Positions 24,855 through 31,625 of a DNA stretch of 32,897 nt are shown one piece after another. The notes beneath the pieces were generated by a model. It was not told where the DNA came from, ran no database searches, and was given only the letters and a program-made list of their open reading frames with translations. Every line of letters starts with the position of its first letter. Position 1 is the first letter of the stretch. The stretch comes from an uncultured Flavobacteriales bacterium (GTDB taxonomy: Bacteria > Bacteroidota > Bacteroidia > Flavobacteriales_G > Salibacteraceae), in assembly GCA_937899835.1 (NCBI GenBank), contig CALCCE010000103.1:1-32897 (forward strand). Reading direction: 5' to 3'. The translations under genes were made by a program, and so were the position numbers.

Positions 24855-26720
24855 ATGCTCCAGTTTTCAATTCATCGCCTATTGTTGGCCATTATCAGCT
24901 TTTTATGCCTACTGGTTATCCTCAATTATGGCCTGCTACGCTACTTCCAATCGGATCAGGAAAAAGATACCATGTTAGTCGATGTTTCGGGTCGTAACCG
25001 GATGCTTTCGCAAAAAATCAGCTTTCTGGCTACCCTGGTTTACCAAGGAAACATGGAGGCCATCGAACCACTTGAAAAGGCCACTGAACTACACCATGAA
25101 TCGTTGATGGTATTGAAGGAAGGTGGATTTCCTCCGGGTACCGAGCGGCAAATAGAATTTCATTCCATTGCCCCTAACCTGCTGCCCACGTTGGAAAAAA
25201 CCGAGGTAATGTGGCAACAGTTTCGATTTCATGCCTTGCAAATTGCCCGGATAGGCAACGTTGCTCCATTGGATCGAGGTGTTGCAGATCAAAAACGAAT
25301 GGAAACGGCCCTACAATTCATGGTAACAAATGCACAGGCCATGCTGAGCAGAAACAATGACCTGGTGCAAGCTTTTGTAAAAAGTAACGCGGCTAAGCAG
25401 CGCACGCTCAACATGGTGTTATTGGTCCTGTTATTCACCAATTTAATTACCGCTCTTGGAGCCTTGTGGTTGTTTCACCGCTACCTCATTTTGCCCATAC
25501 GGGCCATTGCTAAAGCAGCTGCCCACATTGCCAAAGGCAGCTATAACGTGGCCTTGCCAGATCATGGCGATCCCGACATTCAGAAAATCGTTGGCTCTAT
25601 TAATCGTTTGGAAGGCAGCTTGAATCGTTCGGCTCAATTCGCCCGAAGTATCGGAAACGGAGTGTTCGATCAGGAGATTTCCGAATCTGATACAGGCAAC
25701 CAGTTGACGGAAGAATTAATGCACATGCGCGACAAGCTCAAGGCCGTAGCAGAGTCGGATGCACAGCGCAACTGGCAAGCGGCAGGCATGGCAGAACTCG
25801 CCAATCGCTTGCGCTCCAACACCCACCAAATGGAAGATTGGGCCGCAGAAATGCTCTCTTTTTGTATACAATACCTGAACATGAACCAGGGTAGCTTTTT
25901 TGTGATGGAGAACGATGAGGAGGGCACCGAATGCCTTGAACTGAAAGCCAGTTATGCCTGGGAGAGAAGAAAGTACAACAACAAACGCATTTACAAAGGC
26001 GAAGGCCTGGTGGGTACCAGCTGGTTTGAGCAGGATGAGATCTACATGACACAAGTCCCAGAATCTTACATCAACATTCGCTCAGGATTGGGACACGCTT
26101 CTCCAACTTGTGTTTTACTCTTGCCGCTCGTGCACAACGAAAACGTTATTGGTCTCATTGAATTGGCCGCTTTTCAGGAATTGACCGAAACCGAACGTAG
26201 TTTTTGCCAACAAGCCTGCGAAACCATAGCCGCAGCACTTGCCGCTACCCGAACCAATGCACAAACCGAGCTACTCTTGCAACAATCCCAAGACCAAACG
26301 GCTGCCATGCAGGCGCAAGAAGAAGAAATGCGCCAAAACATGGAAGAACTACAAGCTACCCAGGAAGAACTAACCCGCCGACAAAGCACCATAGATCAAA
26401 CCTTGAACACCTTGGATCGCGGCATGGTACGCATTCAAATCGATGTGAACCATCGGATACAGGAAGCCAGTGTTGCCCTTCTGCAAAGCATGGAATTGAA
26501 ATCGTCCTCTGTTGTGGGCCAATCACTAAAGCAATGGATGAAAAATCCGACCGATTTGGACTTGTTGTTCACAGCACAAGAGGCACAGTTTATAGATCTT
26601 CAATCTTCCAACGGCACCTACCTTTCCTACCTGTTGCAAGCTTTTTTGCAGGAAGATAAAAATGGCCATCAAAGCAGGATGATTCTGGGAGTTGCCTGCC
26701 CTGTCCGGGCAGCTGCATGA
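24855..26720 (+). CDS. membrane sensor: PilJ-like, HAMP, GAF, coiled coil, PAS-like
   Basis: The frame opens at 24801, but the ATG at 24855 starts MLQFSIHRLLLAIISFLCLL, a first membrane helix, giving 621 aa. Residues 43-60 contain DVSGRNRMLSQKISF, the hallmark of PilJ-type sensory domains, and the loop runs to a second helix at about 186-209. A HAMP-like segment (LPIRAIAKAAAHIAKGSYNV) follows, then a GAF domain (about 312-462, GEGLVGTSWFEQDEIYMTQV; VIGLIELAAFQELTETE), a glutamate-rich coiled coil (470-515) and a degenerate PAS-like C-terminus. No histidine kinase, methyl-accepting or cyclase domain is present, so it would have to signal through a partner. It may be complete or a 3'-truncated relative of a hybrid kinase. 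Confidence 0.83.
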   Translation: MLQFSIHRLLLAIISFLCLLVILNYGLLRYFQSDQEKDTMLVDVSGRNRMLSQKISFLATLVYQGNMEAIEPLEKATELHHESLMVLKEGGFPPGTERQIEFHSIAPNLLPTLEKTEVMWQQFRFHALQIARIGNVAPLDRGVADQKRMETALQFMVTNAQAMLSRNNDLVQAFVKSNAAKQRTLNMVLLVLLFTNLITALGALWLFHRYLILPIRAIAKAAAHIAKGSYNVALPDHGDPDIQKIVGSINRLEGSLNRSAQFARSIGNGVFDQEISESDTGNQLTEELMHMRDKLKAVAESDAQRNWQAAGMAELANRLRSNTHQMEDWAAEMLSFCIQYLNMNQGSFFVMENDEEGTECLELKASYAWERRKYNNKRIYKGEGLVGTSWFEQDEIYMTQVPESYINIRSGLGHASPTCVLLLPLVHNENVIGLIELAAFQELTETERSFCQQACETIAAALAATRTNAQTELLLQQSQDQTAAMQAQEEEMRQNMEELQATQEELTRRQSTIDQTLNTLDRGMVRIQIDVNHRIQEASVALLQSMELKSSSVVGQSLKQWMKNPTDLDLLFTAQEAQFIDLQSSNGTYLSYLLQAFLQEDKNGHQSRMILGVACPVRAAA

Positions 26721-26984
26721 GTAGATCGAAACGGATGCAAGTGATCGGTTGGGCCAGGAATTAGTAGCCATTACAAGACTTTGTGGGATTAAACGCCAAT
26801 ATTGAACCATTGAGGGACTTGTTTCACTTCTCCAAAGACCACAGGATTGTTTTTTCATCCCACTACCAGCAAGATTGAATTCAGCCAGGCCGTTTTAGCA
26901 ACCGTCGGATTACTGCCTATTTTCGAACGACTTCTCTTCTCTTCATCTGCGTATGCTGTACTTTTACCTGTGCAAGACCTCAGA

Positions 26985-27461
26985 ATGCACATCACCGACT
27001 CCCTCAGCTACTACAATCACCTTCGGCGGAGGCTCCTCCAAAGCAAATCGGCGGATACCGAAAAGCAACTGGCCTTTCGATACCTGGAAATGGGGAGCTT
27101 GTTTTCCCATGCTTATTCGATCTATGGCTTGCAAAACCTACCCAATCGCTTACAGCTAAGAGTTTGGCATCCCTCCTGGGAAAACGATTCCTTTCCTCCA
27201 CGTGATTATGACCTGGACCGCATCTGGATTTCTGATCATCCGGTGATGCTCAGCCCTGAACAAAGCATCCTGATACACAAGCTACAAAGAATGCCTTTAG
27301 AGCAGGTTGAAACCCAATCTGCCGTGCTGGATGGTACTCAGTTTGAATTCCATCAAGAAGGAACCACCGTGAAATGGCACTTGGAAGAAGAAATAACTCC
27401 TGCACTACAAAAACTCACTCAGTTCTTGCGGGTATTGACCATTAAGGCAAGCAAAAAGTAA
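26985..27461 (+). CDS. unknown protein (158 aa)
   Basis: The frame opens with TTG at 26847, but the first credible start is ATG 26985 (MHITDSLSYYNHLRRRLLQS). The part before it has no coding look. The protein is soluble, rich in charged and aromatic residues (FRYLEMGSLFSHAYSIYGLQ, RVWHPSWENDSFPPRDYDLD, WHLEEEITPALQKLTQFLRV). No domain recognised. A TACTTTTA at 26959-26966 may be a weak -7 box. It is the last gene before the peptide cluster, 321 nt upstream of the first precursor, and I cannot tell whether it belongs to the cluster. Confidence 0.5.
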   Translation: MHITDSLSYYNHLRRRLLQSKSADTEKQLAFRYLEMGSLFSHAYSIYGLQNLPNRLQLRVWHPSWENDSFPPRDYDLDRIWISDHPVMLSPEQSILIHKLQRMPLEQVETQSAVLDGTQFEFHQEGTTVKWHLEEEITPALQKLTQFLRVLTIKASKK

Positions 27462-27782
27462 GGAGCTTAGCGTAAGCACATGGTTTCACAACGTTTATTA
27501 AACGAAACCTTACGTTCATCAAATTGCATTTTTCTTCTTGATGCTGAAGAGATATGTTTGGGAAAATGCTTCATCACTACCCCAAGAATCAACTTTTTTC
27601 TCACTTCCCTACCGAAGTGAATCCCCGTTTGCAACTTACTCGAAGGCTGACGCAATGTCTCCGAAAAGGGCATGACATCAATGGCTCTTTCTTAATGACG
27701 AAAGGCCTGAAAGTCGACCGTTACCCATTTCCATTGAAAGATGCATTGGGAATCGAATTAATCACCATCAACAATTATAGAT
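27462..27782. other. leader region upstream of the precursor cluster
   Basis: No convincing gene. TATGTTTG at 27553-27560 matches the Bacteroidota -7 consensus exactly and could serve the first precursor, with a leader of about 215 nt; a well-spaced TTG -33 is not seen. The AC-rich stretch ATCACCATCAACAATTATAG just before the ATG resembles sequences before several other precursors. Confidence 0.4.
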
Positions 27783-27956
27783 ATGCTAAAACTGGAAAAG
27801 CAAAAAGTAACCGCATTGAGTGAGTTGGAAATGACGACCGTTAAAGGTGGAGGTAAAAATCGCTCGAACCGCAGAACGGGTAACTGTGCCTACTCCCGAA
27901 ACCATGCGCGTGTCGTCATGTGCTGTGGAGAACCGCAAGTTTTAGGTTGTTATTAA
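27783..27956 (+). CDS. lanthipeptide precursor 1 (CCGEP-type core)
   Basis: 57 aa. Leader MLKLEKQKVTALSELEM then TTVKGGG (GGG at 22-24), the Bacteroidota class I lanthipeptide/GG-type leader. The core has the cluster's shared block: Ser28, Arg30-Arg31, Gly33, Cys35, Tyr37, Ser38. Downstream is the CCGEP cassette (VVMCCGEPQVLGC; Cys47, 48, 56), shared with precursors 5 and 7, but here the peptide stops one residue after the last Cys. It overlaps a longer frame (27554-27823) that I reject. Followed 45 nt later by precursor 2. Ser/Thr dehydration and Cys addition are inferred from the adjacent LanC. Confidence 0.85.
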   Translation: MLKLEKQKVTALSELEMTTVKGGGKNRSNRRTGNCAYSRNHARVVMCCGEPQVLGCY

Positions 27957-28001
27957 TTCTCTGTTCGATCACATTACAGTTCCCCTAAAATCCACTCTTC
28001 A

Positions 28002-28190
28002 ATGCACCTGAAATTAGAAAAACAACCCATAGTGAAGCTTTCCACCAAGGAAATGGCCTGCATAACCGGAGGTGGGAAACCCCGTTCTGATCGTAGAACC
28101 GGTCGATGCGCCTACTCCGATAGAAATGGCGTAATGGTAGAAAAAAACAACGAGGGCCGATACGTCGGTACCGGCTGTTATCCTGGATAA
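28002..28190 (+). CDS. lanthipeptide precursor 2 (ATGC-type core)
   Basis: 62 aa. Leader MHLKLEKQPIVKLSTKEMAC then ITGGG (GGG 23-25), with an unusual Cys20 inside the leader. The shared core block is present: Ser29, Asp30, Arg31-Arg32, Thr33, Gly34, Cys36, Tyr38, Ser39. The cassette after it is YVGTGCYPG with Cys59 and an acidic/basic linker (VEKNNEGR) free of Cys. This cassette is shared with precursors 3 and 11. It has just two core Cys and four core Ser/Thr, so two rings at most. 24 nt separate it from precursor 3. Confidence 0.88.
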   Translation: MHLKLEKQPIVKLSTKEMACITGGGKPRSDRRTGRCAYSDRNGVMVEKNNEGRYVGTGCYPG

Positions 28191-28214
28191 TTCACCATCT
28201 AAATTCAATGTAAT

Positions 28215-28436
28215 ATGTTTCTTCAATTAGAAAAACAATCCATCGTTTCGCTCTCTTCAGACGAAATGAAAACCATCCGAGGAGGTGGTAAACCGCGCTC
28301 CGATCGCAGAACCGGCCGTTGTGCCTTCTCTCGCCGGCATGGAGTCACTGCAGAAAAAGATGAAAACGGCGTTTACGTAGCCACCGGATGTTTACCGGCC
28401 TGCTCCGCCCCAACCTCTCCAACCCAACTGTCATGA
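28215..28436 (+). CDS. lanthipeptide precursor 3 (ATGC-type core, extended tail)
   Basis: 73 aa. Leader MFLQLEKQSIVSLSSDEMKT then IRGGG. Core block Ser29, Asp30, Arg31-Arg32, Thr33, Gly34, Cys36, Phe38, Ser39, then SRRHGVTAEKDENGVYVATG and Cys59. A Ser/Thr/Pro tail with a further Cys63 (PACSAPTSPTQLS) follows; a similar tail ending closes precursor 5. Its stop overlaps the ATG of precursor 4 (ATGA at 28433-28436), so the two peptides are translationally coupled. Confidence 0.9.
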   Translation: MFLQLEKQSIVSLSSDEMKTIRGGGKPRSDRRTGRCAFSRRHGVTAEKDENGVYVATGCLPACSAPTSPTQLS

Positions 28437-28621
28437 ATCTCAAATTAGAAAAACAAAAAGTCACCTCCCTAAAACCGGAAGAAATGGCCGGTATTACAGG
28501 AGGAGGGATTGGTCGCTCCAACCGCCGAAACGGCAACTGTTCCTATTCACGTGCAAACCCCGAGGTTTGCGATTGCGTGGGCAAGAACGGCGTAGGCCAA
28601 TTGGTTGTTGGGTGCGTTTAA
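28433..28621 (+). CDS. lanthipeptide precursor 4 (CDCVGKNG-type core)
   Basis: 62 aa. The frame continues upstream to 28388, but the ATG at 28433 gives the canonical leader MNLKLEKQKVTSLKPEEMAG then ITGGG and a 4-nt overlap with precursor 3. The core block carries Asn33 where most others have Thr: Ser29, Arg31-Arg32, Asn33, Gly34, Cys36, Tyr38, Ser39. The cassette EVCDCVGKNGVGQLVVGCV (Cys46, 48, 61) is shared with precursor 9. Core Ser are few (29, 37, 39) relative to four Cys, so some Cys must stay free or form disulfides. A terminator follows at 28671. Confidence 0.9.
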   Translation: MNLKLEKQKVTSLKPEEMAGITGGGIGRSNRRNGNCSYSRANPEVCDCVGKNGVGQLVVGCV

Positions 28622-28965
28622 TGCCTAACAAGCCTCACCACTATTGCACCTAAAACTGGTGCTCCCTGCTGAAAAGACCTTGCCTTAGGGTAAGGTCTTT
28701 TCAAAACCAAAGGAAGAGCATTTATGTTCATCCAACCATTTGAAATAAGGTCAAAATTATTTCATTGTCCGTTTTTTTAGCGCCATCACTTTCCTCACCG
28801 TTCTTCCAATGCATTTTCTCAAATCCACTTTTTAAGGTGTGAACGTTCAATTACAACCATCGTGATTGAATTCCATCTCACGAAAAGAAATATGCCTCAT
28901 TCGACAGCAACCGTAAGGTTATCGGCGGTAACCACTACCATCACATCAATTAAACATCAACCACC
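28622..28965. other. 344-bp gap between precursors 4 and 5
   Basis: It contains the strong hairpin at 28671-28702 and then AT-rich sequence that probably holds the promoter for precursor 5; TTTG at 28739-28742 is present but no -7 box stands out. Before the ATG the leader is AC-rich (CATCACATCAATTAAACATC). No additional precursor is seen in any frame. Confidence 0.5.
28671..28702 (+). terminator. intrinsic terminator after precursor 4
   Basis: GAAAAGACCTTGCC (28671-28684) pairs with GGTAAGGTCTTTTC (28689-28702) over 14 bp with one G-U pair and a TTAG loop. The 3' arm carries the TCTTTT run. It should end transcripts of precursors 1-4. Confidence 0.8.
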
Positions 28966-29175
28966 ATGTTAAAACTAGAAAAACAAAAAGTGGCCACACT
29001 CACCGCGTCTGAAATGGATCACATCCACGGTGGCGGCCTGGCACGGTCCAACCGGCGAACCGGAAACTGTGCTTACTCTCGCGAACACCCATATACAGTA
29101 ATGTGCTGTGGAGAACCACAAGTATTGGGGTGCCGTGTCGCCAGAGCCAGTGCTAACACACCAACCCAATCTTAA
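28966..29175 (+). CDS. lanthipeptide precursor 5 (CCGEP-type core, Thr/Ser tail)
   Basis: 69 aa. Leader MLKLEKQKVATLTASEMDHI then HGGG (GGG 22-24). Core block Ser28, Arg30-Arg31, Thr32, Gly33, Cys35, Tyr37, Ser38, then the cassette YTVMCCGEPQVLGC (Cys47, 48, 56). It is nearly the core of precursor 1 but extended by RVARASANTPTQS, a tail with a TPTQS ending similar to that of precursor 3. Own transcription unit is likely: terminators lie upstream (28671) and just downstream (29218). Confidence 0.9.
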   Translation: MLKLEKQKVATLTASEMDHIHGGGLARSNRRTGNCAYSREHPYTVMCCGEPQVLGCRVARASANTPTQS

Positions 29176-29217
29176 AGTAGTTTCTTGTAGAAAAATGCTT
29201 AACAGAACACAGGTAAT

Positions 29218-29244
29218 GCTGTAGATGTTAAATACAGCTTTTTT
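29218..29244 (+). terminator. intrinsic terminator after precursor 5
   Basis: GCTGTA (29218-29223) pairs with TACAGC (29233-29238) around a 9-nt loop, immediately followed by six T (29239-29244). A compact intrinsic terminator 42 nt after the stop of precursor 5. Confidence 0.7.
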
Positions 29245-29350
29245 CATTCACAAGAAACGCAAGCACCACATTTTCAAAGGAGGTCATTAACCTCAATGGG
29301 ATAATAGGAGACAAGACTGACTGCTAATTATCCTTTAAAAAAATGCAACA

Positions 29351-29521
29351 ATGAATCTACAACTCAACAAACAGCAGATAGTGGCACTCAACAACAATGA
29401 GATGAATGCCATTCGAGGAGGCGGAATTAAAGTATCCATTCGCAAAACCGGCGATTGCCGCTATTCCAGAAAAAATCCTAATTCCACTGGTAATGGTTGC
29501 GTTAAAAAATCAAGAGATTGA
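29351..29521 (+). CDS. lanthipeptide precursor 6 (short NGCV-type core)
   Basis: 56 aa. Leader MNLQLNKQQIVALNNNEMNA then IRGGG (23-25). Core block is a variant: Val28-Ser29, Ile30, Arg31-Lys32, Thr33, Gly34, Asp35, Cys36, Tyr38, Ser39. The short cassette RKNPNSTGNGCVKKSRD has one Cys (Cys50) with Ser45/Thr46 four to five residues before it, a plausible small ring. Same class as precursor 8. With precursor 7 it forms a two-gene unit that seems duplicated as precursors 8 and 9. Confidence 0.85.
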   Translation: MNLQLNKQQIVALNNNEMNAIRGGGIKVSIRKTGDCRYSRKNPNSTGNGCVKKSRD

Positions 29522-29643
29522 TTTTTTATTCACCGACTCCCTGATCCTGGCCTGACACTGTTCTGGTGACTTATGCAACATTCGATCAAAAGGCCACTCT
29601 AAATCACAAAAATCAAATCTATATCTACTAAAAACACCCTATC

Positions 29644-29856
29644 ATGAAATTGAATCTAAATCATCAAAAAGTAACCTCACTTACTCCTTCTGAAATGGGC
29701 GACATTCACGGAGGTGGTATCAAACGCTCTAACCGCAGAACCGGTAATTGCCGCTATTCCCGCAATCACCCACAGGTGGTCATGTGTTGTGGAGAACCTA
29801 AAACCTTGGGGTGTTTGGCAAGCATTCCTAACCCCAATGCTCCATCGGGATCCTAA
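29644..29856 (+). CDS. lanthipeptide precursor 7 (CCGEP-type core, PSGS tail)
   Basis: 70 aa. Leader MKLNLNHQKVTSLTPSEMGD then IHGGG. Core block Ser29, Arg31-Arg32, Thr33, Gly34, Cys36, Tyr38, Ser39, followed by HPQVVMCCGEPKTLGC (Cys48, 49, 57) as in precursors 1 and 5. The tail LASIPNPNAPSGS and its final codons (GGATCCTAA) match the end of precursor 9, and the leader (LNLNHQK, SEM.DIHGGGIKRSN) is also that of precursor 9. The gene is therefore a mosaic: leader and tail of one lineage, cassette of another. Confidence 0.9.
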   Translation: MKLNLNHQKVTSLTPSEMGDIHGGGIKRSNRRTGNCRYSRNHPQVVMCCGEPKTLGCLASIPNPNAPSGS

Positions 29857-30027
29857 GGTATCGGAATCACAATGGACTGCCTTTGTTGGTCTAAAGCAAG
29901 CAATGTTGTGCATTTTTAGAAATATGTGTTCTTCAGCTGAATACATGGCAGTGCGAATACATTAGTCGCTTTGTCTTTGACAATCCGCCTGTTTCCAAAT
30001 CTATAAATAGGCGCCAAAACATGCATT

Positions 30028-30201
30028 ATGAGTCTAAATCTTAACAAACAGAAAATAGTGTCGCTTTCTAGAAATGAAATGAACGCTATAAAAGGCGGAG
30101 GCCTTAGGGTATCTAACCGCAAAGAGGGAAATTGCCCTTATTCGAGAAGACATCCTAACTCTGAAGCCAATGGATGCGTGGAAAAAGTGAAAGAAAAGTA
30201 A
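30028..30201 (+). CDS. lanthipeptide precursor 8 (short NGCV-type core)
   Basis: 57 aa. The ATG at 30028 is chosen over one at 30021, which is in another frame. Leader MSLNLNKQKIVSLSRNEMNA then IKGGG (23-25). Core block RVSNRKEGNCPYSRRH: Ser29, Arg31-Lys32, Glu33, Gly34, Cys36, Tyr38, Ser39. Glu33 replaces Thr, so a Thr33-Cys36 ring is impossible here. Cassette PNSEANGCVEKVKEK with single Cys50 and Ser45. Most polar member of the cluster; paralogue of precursor 6. Confidence 0.85.
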   Translation: MSLNLNKQKIVSLSRNEMNAIKGGGLRVSNRKEGNCPYSRRHPNSEANGCVEKVKEK

Positions 30202-30332
30202 CTTCTGAAGCATTTCCTGTTTAAATCAAGCAAGGATGATGACCGTGTCGATTTAGACACCACTTTCTGAATACTAACAAAGTGTAGTTTTAAATAGGTA
30301 AACTCATCTCAAATCCACTAAATTTTTCAATC

Positions 30333-30557
30333 ATGAAATTGAATTTAAATCACCAAAAAATCACCTCACTATCCAGCTCTGAAATGGCAGACATTCACGG
30401 AGGTGGTATCAAGCGTTCCAACCGTAGAAATGGTAATTGCCAATATTCCAGAGACCATCCTGAAGTTTGCGATTGTGTCGGTAAAAATGGTCCCGGCAAA
30501 TTGGTGGTAGGTTGTGTTGCCGCAGCCCCAAGCACCGCCACTCCTTCAGGATCCTAA
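30333..30557 (+). CDS. lanthipeptide precursor 9 (CDCVGKNG-type core, PSGS tail)
   Basis: 74 aa, the longest. Leader MKLNLNHQKITSLSSSEMAD then IHGGG. Core block Ser29, Arg31-Arg32, Asn33, Gly34, Cys36, Tyr38, Ser39, then HPEVCDCVGKNGPGKLVVGC (Cys46, 48, 61) as in precursor 4, and the tail VAAAPSTATPSGS. Leader and tail are those of precursor 7. A -7-like TAGTTTTA at 30285-30292 lies 41 nt upstream of the start, and a strong terminator follows at 30601. Confidence 0.9.
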   Translation: MKLNLNHQKITSLSSSEMADIHGGGIKRSNRRNGNCQYSRDHPEVCDCVGKNGPGKLVVGCVAAAPSTATPSGS

Positions 30558-30970
30558 ATCCACATTGTTATTATAGCGTCTTTTACACAAAGATGCTCTG
30601 AGCCGCTTCATTCAGGTGAAGCGGCTTTCCCATTTTTAGCCAAAGGTTCCACAAAATCTTGTGCCAATTTCGACCAAAGAATATGCTGAACCAAAAAAGC
30701 CCTTAAAATACGCTCAAACTCGGTTTTAAAGCTAAAAAAGTGATGATTGGAACAAAGATTTGTCTATATTGGTATTCGGTCCACCGCCGATAAAATTTGT
30801 TTAATCAATGCCTTCGTTTTGTTCCGACATGCACCGTGTTAATTGTCGTTGTCAAACACTGACTCCCTAATACGTGTACCGTTTTGAAAAATGGAACTGA
30901 TCACCGGTAATTTAACCTGTTTTGAGGTTGGAATGGTCCACCATCAATCACCATCTAATTCACCATTACC
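30558..30970. other. 413-bp gap between precursors 9 and 10
   Basis: It starts with the terminator at 30601-30630. The rest is AT-rich; TATATTGG at 30765-30772 is a one-mismatch -7 candidate without a well-spaced -33. The last 40 nt are AC-rich (CCATCAATCACCATCTAATT) as before other precursors. I find no further precursor or other gene. Confidence 0.45.
30601..30630 (+). terminator. intrinsic terminator after precursor 9
   Basis: AGCCGCTTCA (30601-30610) pairs perfectly with TGAAGCGGCT (30617-30626) around a 6-nt loop, followed by TTCCC and ATTTTT. A 10-bp GC-containing stem, 43 nt after the stop of precursor 9. Confidence 0.8.
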
Positions 30971-31147
30971 ATGCTTAAATTAGAAAAGCAAAAAATCACC
31001 TCCCTCAGCGCATCCGAAATGGAAGCCGTGCACGGCGGAGCAGGCCCAAAGAAATCGAATAAAAACAATGGGTACTGTAAATATTCTTACCGGCGTCCCA
31101 ACCCTACTGCTACCAGTTGCAAGCCTCGAAAAAAACTCTTTGGGTAA
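30971..31147 (+). CDS. lanthipeptide precursor 10 (divergent, lysine-rich core)
   Basis: 58 aa. Leader MLKLEKQKITSLSASEMEAV then HGGA (GGA 22-24 instead of GGG). The core block is the most divergent but keeps every invariant residue: Ser29, Lys31, Gly34, Cys36, Tyr38, Ser39 (SNKNNGYCKYSYRRP). The cassette NPTATSCKPRKKLFG has Cys50 with Thr46, Thr48 and Ser49 before it and a strongly basic end. It is an outlier in charge and lacks the usual RR pair. Terminator-like hairpins on both sides suggest its own transcript. Confidence 0.85.
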   Translation: MLKLEKQKITSLSASEMEAVHGGAGPKKSNKNNGYCKYSYRRPNPTATSCKPRKKLFG

Positions 31148-31167
31148 TCCAAAATTGAGTCATTAAA

Positions 31168-31203
31168 AATGGTAAGGACTAATTCATTGTAGTTCTTGCC
31201 ATT
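31168..31203 (+). terminator. probable terminator after precursor 10
   Basis: AATGGTAAGGACT (31168-31180) pairs with AGTTCTTGCCATT (31191-31203) over 13 bp with two G-U pairs and a 10-nt loop, followed by GTTTCCTTTT. It lies 20 nt after the stop of precursor 10. Confidence 0.65.
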
Positions 31204-31364
31204 GTTTCCTTTTACATCGAAGTAAAACATTGCCCGATCCGCTAACATTCAGCGAAAGGTAGGTTGTGTTTCAACTAAAATCTACCAAAGAGTCACAGGA
31301 GCGCACTCTATTGAATTGCATTCTCAAAATCCAGAAATCTTTTTAAATACCAAAACAATAAAAT

Positions 31365-31568
31365 ATGCAACTCAAATTAGAAAAACAAAGCATTACTTCA
31401 TTGAACAAGCAAGAAATGGCTACGATTCATGGCGGAGGAGAAAAGCGGTCGGATCGAAGGACCGGCGATTGTGCCTTTTCCCGAAGACATGGGGTAACTA
31501 CCGCCACCATCAACGGCGAAACAGTTGCTACTGGATGTTATCCAAAATGTACGTGCATTAATCCATAA
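31365..31568 (+). CDS. lanthipeptide precursor 11 (ATGC-type core, CTC end)
   Basis: 67 aa. Leader MQLKLEKQSITSLNKQEMAT then IHGGG. Core block Ser29, Asp30, Arg31-Arg32, Thr33, Gly34, Cys36, Phe38, Ser39, then SRRHGVTTATINGETVATGC with Cys58 and an extra Cys pair at the end (YPKCTCINP; Cys62, Cys64). It is the member richest in Thr after the block and so could form the most rings. Last precursor, 115 nt before lanC, with two hairpins between. Confidence 0.9.
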   Translation: MQLKLEKQSITSLNKQEMATIHGGGEKRSDRRTGDCAFSRRHGVTTATINGETVATGCYPKCTCINP

Positions 31569-31583
31569 GTAGCTGTTTTCATT

Positions 31584-31604
31584 TGGCCAATTGCAAATTG
31601 GCCA
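31584..31604 (+). terminator. hairpin between precursor 11 and lanC (possible attenuator)
   Basis: TGGCCAATT (31584-31592) pairs perfectly with AATTGGCCA (31596-31604) around GCA, followed by TTTGCTTTTATT. It is 15 nt after the stop of precursor 11. A full terminator here would separate lanC from the precursors; partial read-through would give less enzyme than peptide. Confidence 0.6.
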
Positions 31605-31625
31605 TTTGCTTTTATTGAAAAATAC

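Noticed and set aside
27554-27823. 89-aa frame before precursor 1
   Set aside because: No recognisable motif; its 3' end overlaps the strongly supported leader of precursor 1 in another frame.
30236-30262. GTGTC/GACAC hairpin after precursor 8
   Set aside because: Only 5 bp and no T-tract, so not reported as a terminator.
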